64,000 nt of DNA, taken from the NCBI GenBank assembly GCA_027559495.1, contig JAMXSV010000024.1:868001-932000 (forward strand), written 5' to 3'. Shown here piece by piece: positions 43,061 to 55,100 of the stretch. The notes below the pieces were generated by a model. It did not search any database, was not told the DNA's origin, and saw only the letters and a program-made list of their open reading frames with translations. This DNA comes from Aurifilum marmelostoma (Eukaryota > Ascomycota > Sordariomycetes > Diaporthales > Cryphonectriaceae). Position numbers and translations under genes: made by a program. Every line of letters begins with the position of its first letter. The first letter of the stretch is position 1.

Positions 43061-44246
43061 ATGGCGACCATCGTGTATGTATCGCGCTGCCCCCCTGGCG
43101 AGCCCTCAAACGTTGGAGCATACAATTGATCCGAGCACACATAACTAACACCAGTTTTTTTCCTTTTCTCAAGGAGCACGACGCTCTCCTCCCTCAATTC
43201 TACCATCACCTCCAACCTCAACTCGACCACACCGGCAGACTATCTCTCCGTCTTCGAGGAGGTCTCCAAGATCAATGTCCACCTCAACATCTTCGAGCGC
43301 CTCTGGGCTGCTTGGTATCTCTTTATGCAGAATGACACCCTCGCCACTGGCATCATGTCCTTCATGATGCACGAGATTGTCTACTTTGGTCGCTGCCTGC
43401 CGTACATGATCATCGACTGCATTCCTTCCTTCAACAAGTACAAGATTCAGAACGTGAGTTTGCTGCTTGCTTCTCCCAGTCGCGCCATCCGGACTGCGCA
43501 ACCCCTATTTTTTTTTCCAACCCGCCCCGGTAGACTCCGGGAGCAGGAAAATGGTCTGACTCGACAGACACTAACTCGCGTCAATACAACAGCAAAAAAT
43601 ACCTTCATGGCGAGAGCAGTTTGACTGCGCCGCCCTCGTCTTCATCAGCCACGTCACTGTCGAGCTCCCTCAGATCTGGCTCTTCCACCCCATCGCCGTC
43701 TACTTCGGCATGGACTACAACGTGCCATTCCCGACCGTGTTCAAGATGGCCTACCAGATCGCCGTCTTCTTTATTCTCGAGGATACATGGCACTACTGGT
43801 TCCACCGCGCCCTGCACTACGGCCCGCTGTACAAGAACATTCACAAGCTGCACCACACCTACTCGGCCCCCTTCGGCCTCGCTGCCGAGTATGCCTCTCC
43901 CATCGAGGTCATGCTCCTGGCCATTGGCACCGTTGGCAGCCCCATCCTCTGGGTCTCCATCACTGGTGACCTCCACCTGTTCACCATGTACATGTGGATC
44001 GTCCTGCGCCTGTTCCAGGCCATCGACGCCCACTCCGGCTACGACTTCCCCTGGAGCCTGCGGCACTTCCTGCCCTTCTGGGCCGGTGCTCAGCACCACG
44101 ACGTGCACCACGAGAAGTTCATTGGCAACTACGCCTCCAGCTTCCGCTGGTGGGACTTCTATCTGGATACCGAGGCCGGTGAGGAGGCCTCTAAGAGGCG
44201 CCGTGAGAAGAGGCTCGCCGCTGTGAGGGCCAAGAAGGCGCAGTAA
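43061..44246 (+). CDS. erg25: methylsterol (C-4) monooxygenase Erg25, three exons
   Basis: Exons 43061-43074, 43174-43453 and 43593-44246 give 315 residues. Start MATIVSTTLSSLNST, then membrane helices (YFGRCLPYMIIDC). The di-iron histidine clusters of the fatty acid hydroxylase superfamily are HRALH (about 169-173), HKLHH (182-186) and HHDVHH (266-271). Erg25 removes the C-4 methyl groups of lanosterol-derived intermediates with Erg26 and Erg27 at the ER. The last residues, AKKAQ, form a KKxx ER-retrieval signal. Both introns are GT-AG, and a CTAAC branch precedes exon 2. Exon 3 starts QKIPSWREQF, matching the family's KIP segment; an alternative frame there (KKYLHGESS) is not conserved. Confidence 0.95.
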
Positions 44247-45931
44247 GCTGTCCGCCTGCAGCAGAGGCACTTCCTTACCTCGCTTCGCCCTTTACCCATG
44301 CCCTCATGACGGCGCAAGCTTGGCAATGTCTTCGGTTTTGGTCGTACCGGCTCGCACACGGTACTTTACTGGATTGGTTCAAGGTTCGTGAATCGGACCA
44401 CCATCGTTCCTCATGGCATCGGCAGCCTCTTACTCAGGCTGAGGAAAGCATTGCCGAGAGGACACGTTTATTTTTACGGCGCTCATGATTCACAACATGT
44501 ATATATAAAGAGGGCCGTTGACCGCCCAACAATCATAGAATAATTATGCTAATAAGACGAGAGAAACGTTGGGAAAGACCTGATGAGAAAGAAAATGCTT
44601 TGCTGTTTGACGTTTCAGACTTGCTCGCCGGGTATCCTATCAAGTTTGTTCTGCCTCGATTGGTCTCCTACTCCGCATTGCCAGCAACTCATCTTTTCTT
44701 CGGGGCACAACAGTCTCCTGATGCTGAGGTTGCCTTGTCTGCAAGACCCTTGAGCTGGCAGCTGGCATCACCAGGGGCAGCCTCCTCCTGGACTTCCCCG
44801 AACTGCCCAGCCAGCTCATCACATAGGGCAGCAAGTGAGATGTCTTTGGAAGACAGGCCTTTGGGATGGTGGGTTGTCCACCGGATGAAGGTGGTATTGT
44901 AGACCTAGTATCACCGGGTTAGCAACTGTTTTCTCTCTGGCTTGACACATAATCAGATGTGATGATCGACTGAGAGGACTTGCATTGGACCATTCTGGGT
45001 GGTGGTTCTGGAGCTTGCATTGTAAGGAAACTGCTGTCATGAAGTCCTTTTTGGAGCAGTGGCTGTTAGTGACCGGCTGGCCCGCTGCGAGTATCAAGGG
45101 CTTGGTTTGTTCCAATTCTTACCCATGTCTTTGCAAAGGTCTTGAACTTGAAGGACCGCTCGATCCCTTGGCCATTCTGTGTGAGAGACCATTTCTTGCT
45201 TGTTAGACTGTCCAGTCTCTCAGTGAGAGCAGCCTCATCAGACCCATCAGAGAATCTAGGCCTTGTTGCCATTGTGCCTGTTCTTGAGAAGGACCGGCTG
45301 AAGATGACAGGTCGGATGATTGCTGGGCTCAATATTGATCTCCTTGTGCAGGGTGGTGATAGCTTCATGCTGGGTCCTTGTCCTGAAAAACCAACAACCA
45401 CTTTGCCTGCCTTCGTCCTGTGTCTGAAGTGTAAGGCAGATAACGTCCGATTGACCCAACCAAGAGATGGTCATCACCAGAAACCATCGGGCAGCTCTCC
45501 CCCACCAGCCAGGGTAAGGGTTCCAGGGGGTACTCAAAGGGTCCAAGCTCCCTGCAGGTTCCAGCTTACAGCGTCTCATCAGCACGTTGCTACTATGGTA
45601 CATCCTCGTAGGTCTTCGTCAGACAGACGCCAATTAAGTACAGCCTCATCGCGTCGATTAACTGGAGGAGCCGGCAGGCATTGGAAGACTAGTTCCTGTG
45701 GACAATTTAGTGATTCGAGCTTTCCACCCTCAACCTCTTTCCTTTTCACTGAAACAATCACCACTGTTTCTCCTTCCAATCCCACTCGTTCTCTTCATCT
45801 GATTTACCATGATTCCCACCATGTTGTGATTCCTTTTCCCTATCCTCATCGACGTGATACCCAGCAGCCTTCAGCTTGACAACAACATCCTCCCCCCCCC
45901 CTCCTGATACCCTCGCAACCCAACTTCGAAC
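44247..45931. other. intergenic, erg25 3' flank and arp5 promoter
   Basis: 1.7 kb. Overlapping frames of up to 245 codons on both strands lack conserved composition; the largest (45142-45879 +) runs into the arp5 leader. A C-run of about ten lies at 45892-45902, close to the arp5 start. Confidence 0.5.
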
Positions 45932-48503
45932 ATGGCTCCGACAGCAAGTTATGATACCTTTCTCAGCAAACCTGGCCCTACTGCAGACCTCCCAGCGCCA
46001 AAGCTCTACCCAGTCAAGGAGGTCAAGTTCGAAAAGCCCATCCCAGTGCAGCCAGATGGCCGTGAGAAGGCACTGCAGCAATCAGATGGCGATGCTGCCA
46101 TCATAATAGACAATGGTACGTCGTGCCCGCAGCTTAATAGGCCACAAACCCAATCACTCCTCACTCCCCATGTACTGGGTCACCATTGGGCTAACAATGC
46201 CTCTTCCCTCTCCCTCTTCCAGGCTCTTCCTCCGTTCGCGCAGGCTGGTCCTTCGATGCATCCCCGCGCCTCGCTATCCCCCCCCATCATGGCCAAATAC
46301 CGCGATCGCAAGCTTGGTCGCACATTCTCCCTCGCTGGCTGGGACTGCTACTCGGACACGACGGCGCGGGGCCACATCCGGAACGCCTTCGAGGCCGGCA
46401 CCGGCATCATTGCCAACTGGGACGTCATGGAGCACGTGCTTGACTATGTGTTTCTGAAGCTGGGCATGAACGACGCCGAGGGGAACATCGACCGTCCCAT
46501 CGTCATGACAGAGGCAGTGGCGAACCTGCCGTATTCGAGGAAGTGTGAGTCGCTCCTTGGCTTTAGGCCCCTTCAACACGGTAGGGTTCATGGTAGGAAG
46601 AGGCAGAGTGCTAACCTAGATATTGAGGGAAATAGCAATGACGGAAATCGTCTTTGAATGTTATGGCGCTCCGAGTCTCGCATACGGCATCGATTCGCTC
46701 TTCTCGTTCCGGCACAACGGCGGTAGCACTGGTCTGGTCGTGTCCTCATCCTACGGCGCTACACATCTGATTCCCGTCTATAGCCAGCGGCCGATGCTGG
46801 CTCAAGCAACCCGTCTCAACTGGGGTGGCTATCACGCGGCGGAGTACCTGATGAAGCTCATTCGTCTAAAGTACGACCACTTCCCGGGCAAGATGAACCT
46901 GTCACAGGCCGAATTTATGGTGCGCGATCACTGTTATCTGTCCAAGGACTACGACAAGGAGTTGGCGACATACCTCGACTGGCCCGGACTGGAGGACAGA
47001 GAACGAATCGTTCAATACCCGTACACAGAGGAGGTCATCGTACAGAAGACGGAAGAGGAGCTGGCCAGGATTGCAGAGCGCAAGAAGGAGAGTGGCCGCA
47101 GACTGCAGGAGCAGGCCGCCAAGATGCGGCTCGAGCGCCTGATGAAGAAGGAGCAAGAGCTTGAATACTACAAGGACGTGCAGCGGCGGCTGGCGGACGC
47201 GAACAAGAAGGAGACAAAGCGCATCCTGGACGACGCCGAGGTTAAGGGCGAGGCGCAGCTGGAAAAGATGGTCAAGAGTCTCGAGCAGAACATCAAGCGC
47301 GCGCGGCAGAAAGACCTCGGCGGTGAAGTCGAAGAGGAGCAGGCAGAGGCGCCTGACTTTAGCCTGCTGGAGGTTCCCGACGAAGAACTTGACGAAGCTG
47401 GTATCAAGGCCAAGCGTCAACAACGTCTTCTCAAGTCCAACCACGAGGCACGAGCACGGGCCAAGGCCGAGAAGGAGGCAGAGGCGGCGCGCATTGCAGA
47501 GGTGGCTCGCCTCGACGAGGAGAAGCGCATCAACGACCTGGAGGGCTGGCTCGACGAGCGGCGACAGGCCCGGCTTGAGACCCTGGCCAAGATCAAGGAT
47601 CGCGAGCGCCTCAAGCAAGACCTGGGCAACCGCAAGTCACTCGCCTCCCAGATGCGCATGAAAACATTGGCCAACCTGGCGTCGGATAACCCCTCGGCCG
47701 CGACAGGCCGCAAGCGTCGCCGGGGCGGCGACGATGACGACTTTGGTGCGGACGACGCAGACTGGGGTGTGTACCGCAATGTCGCGGTGGGTGCCAACAA
47801 GGGCGACAGCGACGACGAGGACGAGGAGGAGAACCTGGACGTGACAATCCAGAACCTCGAGAAGGACCTGCTCGAGTATGACCCGGACTTTACGTATGAG
47901 GACACTCTCGAGGCGCAGAGCAACTGGACCAAGTCCCTCCTGCATGCGTGGCGGTACGGCCCTCGGCCCGTCGACGAGGGCAGCCAGGCAGAGCGCAACC
48001 AGATCCACCTGAACGTGGAGCGCATCCGCGTGCCCGAGGTGATCTTCCAGCCCAGCGCCCTCGCCGGCGTCGACCAGGCCGGTCTGGTGGAGATTGCGGG
48101 GGACATCCTCACCCAGCGCCTGACCGCCATCCCCGGCATCGACCGCGACGACTTCCTCAAGGATGTCTTCCTGACTGGCGGCGCAACCTTGTTCGAGAAC
48201 TTTGACGAGAGACTGCGGAGCGGCCTGCAGCCTCTATTGCCAGACGGCGCGCCTCTCAGGGTCCGCCGGGCCAAGGATGCCGTGCTCGACGCATGGAAGG
48301 GCGCCGCCGGTTGGGCGGGCGGGGACGACTGGAGGCGGGCGCGGATCACGAGGGAGGAATATCTCGAGAAGGGCTCCGAGTGGTTCAAGGTGAGCAAGCA
48401 CTATTCATCCTCGTCGTACCTTATAATGCAGAGGCTCAGAGCAAGAGAACTGACATATGAATCCATAACACAGGAACACGACTTGGGAAATGCTTTCCCT
48501 TAG
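45932..48503 (+). CDS. arp5: actin-related protein Arp5 (INO80 complex), four exons, one-base frameshift
   Basis: Exons 45932-46115, 46223-46544, 46636-48389 and 48474-48503; about 762 residues after correction. The actin fold starts at IIIDN-GSSSVRAGW, continues RDRKLGRTFSLAGWD, AFEAGTGIIANWDVMEHVLD and TEAVANLPYSRK, then SMTEIVFECYG and SFRHNGGSTGLVVSSSYGATH, and resumes near the end with DVFLTGGATLFENFDERL. Between them is the large Lys/Glu coiled-coil insertion that defines Arp5. The C-terminus is EHDLGNAFP. The frame breaks in the eight-C run at 46278-46285; seven C would give RLAIPPIMAKYRD. Without splicing of intron 1 the wrong frame happens to stay open, which hides the error. Arp5 with Ies6 grips the nucleosome and couples INO80 ATPase to sliding. 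Intron 3 (48390-48473) is 84 nt, divisible by three, and has no stop. Confidence 0.95.
46278..46285. other. arp5: homopolymer frameshift site in arp5
   Basis: C8 on the plus strand. Seven would join RAGWSFDASPRLA to the conserved PPIMAKYRDRKLG. Confidence 0.85.
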
Positions 48504-49413
48504 GAAAGGTAAGACGGAACTCCGCCCATCTCTATCCGCAGGTCTCATGGCTGACACATAGTCGCAACACAGGAGCATAGCCCAGGAAATACCTCCCGCT
48601 GAAGACTCTTCCGCTAGGAACCCTCCCGTCAAGAAACGGTCAAGGCCCCGCCGCCGTCTTTAATTCAGTACGGGCTGCGGCAGGCACCTCAGTCTTCAGA
48701 CCGTGCTGCCCTCGTCGTGAGGGAATATGACCGAGACGTCCTCGTTTTCGAGCACTTCAGCAGCTGCTTGGCCATCGCTAGGTAATGATGACTGGCAAGA
48801 TCGTCGTCGTTGGGTCTGGTCATGTCACATGGATGGCGAAACTTATCATGTTTGGCTAATTCCAGCACAAGATGGAGTGCTGGAGATGAGGCTGCCATGC
48901 CTCTTCTTCTTACCCCCTCTCTGTTTTGATGAGGGCCTCGAATGAGTGTACGATATAGCAAGCAGTGGTGGCTCACCAGCGGCGTTGGCGTATGATGTGC
49001 GGTGGCGATCCTTACCATTTGTCTCTCTTTTCAGATTCGGGCAGCATGCCATAGCAACGAAGTACAATAAAAGAGAGAGAACATCAATCACCTTTGAAAA
49101 GATTGAATGACATAGAGCTTGGTCACCAGCCTCACCCACGATGCAAAACACAATGAGCTTTCTGACGTATAGGGAAAAGAGAGAAAGTAAAGAGGGCTGG
49201 TTGTTCTTGGAGAAATGTGTAATCAAGCTCAGGAATTCAACAAGACTTGCGCTGCGCTCCGTGATGAATAGAAAGACCCCCCTTCCTTCTCTTTAACCCC
49301 ATTGGAAAACTCCGCCATGGATAACAGATCACAAATAACGCTTAAACTATTCCATACATTCCGGTCGGTGCGGGCAAGCATTCCCCATCAGCCAACGCCC
49401 CGATAGTTGTGTG

Positions 49414-49428
49414 CCCCCCCCCCCCCCC
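49414..49428. repeat. C15 homopolymer
   Basis: Fifteen C in a row in the arp5/kapC-like 3' intergenic DNA. Confidence 0.9.
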
Positions 49429-49760
49429 TTCTCTACTAAAAGTTCCTTGTGTGTGGAAGCCATTCGCTCTGAAAAGGAAAGTTTGTCTGCTGGTGTTTGC
49501 ACTGCATGTACCAAGGCCTCCCTCCCGTCCTCTGCCTTCCAATTTGTCCGTTCGTATGCTAAAACTATTGTTCTTCGCGTCTCTCCCTTCCTCTTCACCC
49601 TTTACTTCTGCCTTACCAGGTAGTCCCATCTAGCGAACAGAAGGCCAGGGTAGTCGCCGCTTCTATCTGCCATATCAACAAGGGCGCCGCTAACACAGAA
49701 AAACCGCACCAGGACTGTCAACTAGAAAACTTTCAACTTCTCCTCTCTGCTCTCAAACTT

Positions 49761-49787
49761 GTATATATATATGTGTGTGTGTGTGTA
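49761..49787. repeat. (TA)n(TG)n dinucleotide microsatellite
   Basis: A TA run joined to about seven TG units in the 3' flank of the kapC-like gene. Confidence 0.9.
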
Positions 49788-49946
49788 TCAATGCACAGGC
49801 TGGGGAGGGTGACCCGGCTCTACCCAGCACACCTGGTCTCGACCGTCAGGACCAACCAAGAGCTTATAACCTCGGAATTCAGCTTGCAGCTGGCCACCCC
49901 GGAGTCTCGCGTTGGGGGAGCTACCGGGCCCTTGGCGATCCATGTC

Positions 49947-51001
49947 CTACATGTTAGCCGCCGGGACGGGCTCTGCCTGCGACAGCTGCCGCGAGATCTC
50001 CTCGGCTGTGCGCTGGTCATCCACGACCTCGGGCTCCACGTGGTGTTGATGTTGATGCTTGTAGGCGTCGGACCGGCTCAGGCTCTGCACGGCTTGCGCA
50101 ACAGCATCCAAGGTCGCAGCGCCTGTCGCTGAGCCCGTGTTGGGAGTGGGCTCGGCGGGAGGAGAGCCGACAGGGTCGTGGACTGGCGGAGGCAGGGCGT
50201 GCGCGTGTGGGCCAGGAGCGCCGGGTGCTATGCCCAGGTTGATGTTGGGAGGCGGCTGAGGCGGCTCGACCTGCGCATCAACAAGGCGCGCCTGCAGGTG
50301 CACAACATACTCTCGCAGGGAGTAGTTCTCGTTCTGCAACATCTTGAACTGATTCTCCATCTCGCTATAATCACGGACCTGTTGTTCCAGCTTCTTGATG
50401 TAGCCCTCTTTGCGCTGACGAAATGCCCGCTGTGAAGAGGGTCAGTGACGGAAAGTCGAAAAAGAAACAAAAATAAAAAAATAAAAGAATCTCATGAGGC
50501 AGGGGGAAACTCTAACCTGAGCAGCTCGATTCTGGGCAGCGCGTTTTGAATTGGACAGTTCCCTCTTGGCCCTACGACCATCTCCCGCCGGATCACCGGG
50601 GATGAGGGTATTTGGGGGAGCTTGGCCCGGCATGGCGACGGCGTGCTCGGGAACAGCAGCAGAAGGGGGAGGGGGGAGGGGGGGGGGAGCGGCGGCGGCG
50701 GCAGCAGCAGCAGCAGCAGCAGCGCCAGGAGGGCCACCGGCGGGCATCATGGTGGCGGCAGGAACGTAGCCCGGACTTCTCAGAGAGGGATGGAGAGAAA
50801 GCTCAGCATCCGCGACAGGCGCAGAGACGGGTGGAGTCACCGGGTCAGGATAGGCAAGCGGCTGTGGCACGTTGACAGGTGCAGCAGTCTCCACGTGCAG
50901 TGGCTGTGGCTGTGGGCGTGGAAATAACCTAGGAGGAGGCGGCCTAGTGGTGTTGTTTCCGTATTGGTTTGCGTCTAGATTTCCAGACTGTCCTCGTGAT
51001 T
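49947..51001 (-). CDS. kapC: bZIP transcription factor, KapC/Yap-like; 5' exon not resolved
   Basis: Two exons are certain: 50517 up to about 51001, and 49947-50429, joined over an 87-nt intron inside the basic region (AAQNRAAQ|RAFRQRKEGY). The basic motif KRAAQNRAAQRAFRQRKE followed by IKKLEQQV, the leucine zipper and YSLREYVVHLQARL match fungal KapC, a Yap/AP-1-like nuclear regulator. The C-terminus (EEISRQLSQ) is also KapC-like. The upstream part is Pro/Gln-rich with a run of about a dozen alanines encoded by GCN repeats. No in-frame ATG precedes the conserved-looking segment GNLDANQYGNNTTRPPP; a CTATAG acceptor at 51002-51007 and a stop just beyond imply at least one more 5' exon, which I could not place. 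At least 283 residues are present. Confidence 0.87.
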
Positions 51002-51589
51002 CTATAGTGTGATGATGGCTCTGTCAGCGTGACGGCACAAACACGGAGGCGTAGAAGACGCGTAGTCGGTAGTGTGTGGGTCTGGGTGATGGGATAGTGA
51101 GGCTCATGTCCTCGACTGGCGGACGTGGGAGGTCGTGGCAGGGATAAGACGAGAGGGTGGGCAGACATCCTATTCTGATGTGAAGTGAGATGTCGCGTGT
51201 GTGTATATATGCGTGTGGGAATAGGTACGAAGAACGATGCGACTTGACGGGGTTTTTTCTTTTTTTGGATTTTGGTTGGGTTTCTTGCTTTCTTCCCTGG
51301 ACACCAAAAGAAGGAGAAATACAAGGAAAACAGGGGCTGTGTATAACATCATGATCAAAACGAAAAGCATACAAGGATGACTCCAGCGTTGCCGTTTCCG
51401 GGAACAAACTGGGTTGCGTGGGCACTGGCCCGTGATTGAGTAAGAAGACTTGCTGAGGTAATGGAACGCGACGCAGCGGATTCCAAGTGCCAATACGGCG
51501 CGGAGGTGGGAGAGGATGTGGTTGATGAAGTAAGCCGACTCGGCCAAATGTTGTTATGCAGGGCACGACAGGACACGACGATCCCTCCC

Positions 51590-51609
51590 TTTTTTTTTTT
51601 TTTTTTTTT
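51590..51609. repeat. T20 homopolymer
   Basis: Twenty T in a row upstream of the kapC-like gene. Confidence 0.9.
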
Positions 51610-52163
51610 GGGTGCACGACAGCGAAAGAAAAAAGAAAAACATACACCAGGGGAAGTGATTCGATAAGCTGGACGAGTGATGATCACGAGGTTCTCGTCA
51701 TGCCTATTGCTCCTCCGTATGTGTGAGAGTTCGATGGGGGGGGTTTCCTCCGGGGGGGGGGGTGTTAAAAAGATGGAACAGTTGTTGGTGTGGGTAGGAC
51801 GACGGGGGAGGGCAGTTGATTACTTATTGTCGGTGTGGGAAGACAAGGAGCCGGAGATGGAGAAGAGCCCAAGGACCCGTTACCGACGACGACTAAAGGG
51901 CAACACCACGGTAGCAGGACAAGAGGGAGGAAAGCTGCTTGGGTCCTGGGCCTCTGCCTGTCTCGCAGGGCGGGAGGGTCGGGGGACGATCCATTATGTA
52001 AGAACCGTGTAAGAGCGATCTGGTCCAAGTGGACCGAAGATGATCTGGGCTGGGCTTGGCTTGGGGGACTTGACAATGACTTTTTTTGACTCCTCCCGCT
52101 GCTGAATTCAAGGTTGCCAGTTACATCCACCCGCCCGCCCGCCTACCCACCCACACGGTCTCT

Positions 52164-52187
52164 TGCTGCTGCTGCTGCTGCTGCTGC
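52164..52187. repeat. (TGC)8 trinucleotide repeat
   Basis: Eight perfect TGC/CTG units in the probable 5' region of the kapC-like gene. Confidence 0.85.
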
Positions 52188-55100
52188 ATGTCCCACTTGA
52201 AACATCAAGAGAGAGAAGAGATATCGGCTTATTGAGCAGAGGAGCCAACGGGTAGGAACTGAGACGAGGCCGGAGGACGAGGAGGAAGAGGGAACAGGCA
52301 GCCACAGGAGTTGGAAGGAACCGGACAGGGTGGGAATCGTGCGCAAAAGCGAGGGACAGAATGTACTGTATAGGTAGGTGTAGGGGCGTGTAGAAGATGC
52401 GATCCAAACCGAGCAGCCGTTCGTGGATTAGATTGGCCAGGGTGGTGGTGATGGTGGTGATGATAGATTGTGCTTGGGGGAGGGGGATGGTTACACAGCA
52501 TCTGAGAGGGCAGGCCAGGGATGCGATAGGTTACTCACCAAAATTGACACCAGCAGCAGCAGCCTGCATCTTCCAGTCACTAGGCGTGTCTAGTCACAGA
52601 GCAGCAGGAACAAGTCGACGCGTTCGCCGTGTTGTGGGCCCCTGTGCGTGCGTGCGTGCGTATGACCCCTCTTGTCTCTCGCTCTCGCAGCCCTTGCTAG
52701 GTCGCTTTCAGGTGGTGTCTGGGCCCCCCGAGGGTGACAAAGACACGCAATACTGATGGCGAGTTGACTGACAAATCCGTGTGGCCACTGGGAGCGCAGG
52801 ACCGATCTGACTCAGCGTGCTGGGCAGGGAAGGAAAAAAAAACCTAAAAAATAATTGGCGACCCCCTTGCCCCTTCTGCTCGCGCGGTGGGCTGTCGGCT
52901 CGATGGTCCAGGTGGTCAAGCTGGCAGCGAGATTGGTTTGTTGTTGAGGTAATCCAAGGCGCGGGGCCGGATTGTGATGAATGATGACTAAATGACCCAG
53001 ATCGATTGCGAACGAGGCAGGGATCTGGCACCTTTTGAACGGGCAATGCGCAATGGAAATATAACTCCGACCCGCCCGGTAGATTGATAGGCTGGCTGAT
53101 AGTAGGAGAGGAGGGAATGAACGCGGGCGGTGGTGAAACGGGATGAATGAATGCAGCGGGTTTTTTTTGGTGGGCTTTTTTTTTCTTCTTTGCCCTTTTC
53201 TTTTCTCTTGGTGAGAGATGTAGGAAGGGGGGATGAGTCTTGGTTACTCGGTCTCGTCCTCGTCCTCGCTCCGAAGCTTGTATTATGTCACCTGGCTTGC
53301 TCGTCCGTTTCTCTTTGTCGGAAGGCCGGGGCCGGATCCTGCGTGGTGACAGGGCCCTACACAGGCAGGCAGACTCCTTGTCTGTCTAATCTTCTTGGTG
53401 GTCGACTGACTGATCAAATGGTCGAACTGTCCGTCAGCTGGCGCAGTCTAGGTGGTGGACTTATTTTGCCCTTTTTTTTTTTTCCTTCTTGCTGACGATA
53501 CCCGATCGCAAGGTGACAAATGCAGCTTAACTCACCTTTTGTGTTTGGAGGCCAGGCGACAGGCCGCCCTAGTAGTGTCACTTTGGTATGAGAAGGGGGG
53601 GGGGGGGTGGTTGCAATGCGATTTCGATGCGAGAATGGAGGGATGATGACTTGTCTAGTCCTTGCAGGTTCGAAGGGTCTGCTAAGTCAGCGGATGAGGC
53701 TGTTTATGTAAGATGGAGAAGAGGAAGGGGGAAACGACAAACAGGTCGCGCGGGGGGGGTATTTAGAGTCGATTTGGAAGGGAAGGGGCCCGGGGAAGGG
53801 GGGCTGGCACACTGCAGAAAAACGGTGCTGAAGAATTGGACAAGGGTGTGTTGATTACGTAATAGACAGGGCTTGGGGTCCTGCACCTGCCCGTGCTGCC
53901 GTCCGTGCCGCCCTGCCAGCTGCTAGCCTTTCTCACTGGCTCGGCTGGCTCTTTCCCTGGCCTGCCAGGCTCCTAAGCTTTTGCTTTTCCTGCCTTTTTG
54001 TCGTGCGCGTGTACCACACAATATGCAAAGCGTGCATGGCGACCCTGCGGCCAGCGTCTCACATTGATGTGTTGTATGCACGAAACCCAGGACGCGACCA
54101 TTCAGCGGCAGAACCCATCCTCCAACCCTTCATTACTATATCATTATCTCAGCGCCATCATCACCCCATTCGGGTCCGTTGTCGCATGCGAGGGTTGCTC
54201 TACAGATGATGCCGTCAATTAATGTTTTTGTCAGCAAGATCCGGGCGTCCTCCGCGTGGCTGGATGGCGGCTGAACCGAAAGACCTGCATGGTCGCACAA
54301 TATCCCAACACGAGGAGCCTGGGCCAGTCTGGCATTGATTATACTCCGGTTCCACCCCCCGAAGCTTGCTACAGCCACTCCAGCATGGAGGAAAGGAGTC
54401 CCGTGGTTGGTACCAAGTACGTATTGGAGGCTGCAGAACGTGGTGGGCCTGCACGGGACCTTTTCCCACGAATCCCCAACATCATGATCGTCTTTGACTT
54501 CCTATTCTTTAATCTGCTGGTGCTAAAATGAGGCGACTCCCATCTGCAAGGGACAAAATGCTCCATCAGGATCAAGCAAAACGGGTTGGGCCGCAAGAGT
54601 TACGACCAGATGCAGCTGTCAGGGGAAAGGAACCAGGCACGACTGCAGCATTCCATTCGTTTGTTTTTCTTTTCATAAAGACCAACAAATCATTGCTGGG
54701 CAATGTCTGTTTGGTGGATATCTGAAAACGGCAGATACAACCATGCTGGCTAGCTCTTGGCGTCCTTGGCCGCATCCTTCACACCATCTCATCGTTCATG
54801 TGTAAGTGGCTGTCAACCAAGGCGCAGTCCGCCGCTTTGCGTCTCCGAATATCATGCCAGACCGGCTGGGCTGCCAGAGTCGGCGAGGCGACACTCAGCC
54901 GATTAATCTGTTACGGGGCTTCTCTCTGGAACATTGCTACTTTGGCATGCTGACGGCAACTTTGCTTTGGGAGAGGTGGGGAGAGAGACCCGCGTCAGCC
55001 TCGACACGGACTCATCTCCATCTCTCAAATGCTCTGCGGAGGGTGTCACCTTCACATCCGAGTCCTGCTGTCCCTCGGCTTTGGCTTACCGCCTGTGGCT

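Larger units (their letters stand above)
48504..49946. other. intergenic between convergent arp5 and kapC-like gene
   Basis: 1.4 kb, AT-richer, including a C15 run (49414-49428) and a TA/TG dinucleotide tract (49761-49787). No gene supported. Confidence 0.55.

Noticed and set aside
45142..45879. 245-codon plus-strand frame upstream of arp5
   Set aside because: Ordinary non-coding composition, no conserved segment, and it overlaps competing frames on the other strand. It is probably the arp5 leader.
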